The position numbers and the translations under genes are program-made. From NCBI GenBank assembly GCA_012799495.1, contig JAAZLD010000349.1:1-6848 (forward strand): a stretch of DNA of 6,848 nt, written 5' to 3'. This DNA is from Desulfitobacterium sp. (GTDB taxonomy: Bacteria; Bacillota; Desulfitobacteriia; Desulfitobacteriales; Desulfitobacteriaceae). Below the pieces are notes generated by a model. The model was given only the letters and a program-made list of their open reading frames with translations, did no database searches and was not told where the DNA came from. Positions within the stretch are counted from its first letter, which is position 1. Every line of letters starts with the position of its first letter. Shown here piece after piece: positions 6,674 to 6,848 of this stretch.

Positions 6674-6848
6674 TTGGTACTTAAAATAGGTGATAAAACC
6701 AGAGCCTTGGAAAAACGAGGCCGGGTACAAAGAGAGATGTTTGGTATTCATACCAAAGGGCAAGAATGGGTCATCGCTTTAGCGGGCAATCCCAATGTGG
6801 GAAAAAGTACAGTTTTTAATTCCCTGACTGGTTTACGCCAACACACTG
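6674..6848 (+). CDS. feoB: Ferrous iron transport protein B (FeoB), N-terminal part (3' end outside window)
   Basis: FeoB is the large inner-membrane Fe2+ transporter with an N-terminal G-protein domain. Only 58 codons are visible. The G1/P-loop is GNPNVGKST at residues 38-46, followed by VFNSLTGLRQHT, the standard FeoB run into switch I (normally continuing GNWPGKTV). The chosen TTG start leaves about 33 residues before the first beta strand (VIALAG). Many FeoB proteins begin almost directly at that strand, so this one has a short basic extension (LKIGDKTRALEKRGR). Location 28 nt after feoA supports the call over Era or Der type GTPases, which share the P-loop. The membrane part and the remaining G motifs lie outside the window. 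Confidence 0.9.
   Translation, partial: MVLKIGDKTRALEKRGRVQREMFGIHTKGQEWVIALAGNPNVGKSTVFNSLTGLRQHT

Overview
The window looks like ordinary chromosomal sequence from a low- to mid-GC Gram-positive anaerobe of the class Clostridia, perhaps a Peptococcaceae/Desulfitobacteriaceae-type lineage. The basis is the AT-leaning codon use, strong GGAGG-type ribosome binding sites, GTG and TTG starts, the gene order (fatty-acid synthesis genes, then rnc, then smc) and the style of the flavin oxidoreductase and Feo proteins. The genus is inferred and cannot be fixed from the sequence alone. All genes are on the + strand.

Region 1 (2-6133) is the distal part of a fatty-acid synthesis / RNA processing / chromosome organisation operon. 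It holds the C-terminal part of a FabK/nitronate-monooxygenase-like flavoprotein, then fabF (3-oxoacyl-ACP synthase II), rnc (RNase III) and smc (the condensin ATPase). Gaps are 11 and 18 nt, and the rnc-smc junction overlaps by 14 nt, so co-transcription and some translational coupling are likely. The smc ribosome binding site lies inside the last codons of rnc and is unusually G-rich.

Region 2 (6134-6402) is a 269-nt intergenic stretch. It starts with a convincing intrinsic terminator (14-bp stem, T-rich tail) that closes the operon. Downstream is AT-rich DNA with a weak candidate sigma-A promoter, a 20-bp-spaced direct repeat and an imperfect 16-bp palindrome just before the next ribosome binding site. 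These could regulate the following iron genes.

Region 3 (6403-6848) begins a ferrous-iron uptake operon: a complete feoA, then, 28 nt later, the first 58 codons of feoB, cut by the window end just after the GTPase P-loop.

I found no mobile element, CRISPR array, RNA gene or clearly new system. The points worth a second look are modest: the flavoprotein next to fabF with a four-cysteine cluster, feoAB downstream of smc, the N-terminal extensions on RNase III and FeoB, and the palindrome and repeats before feoA.
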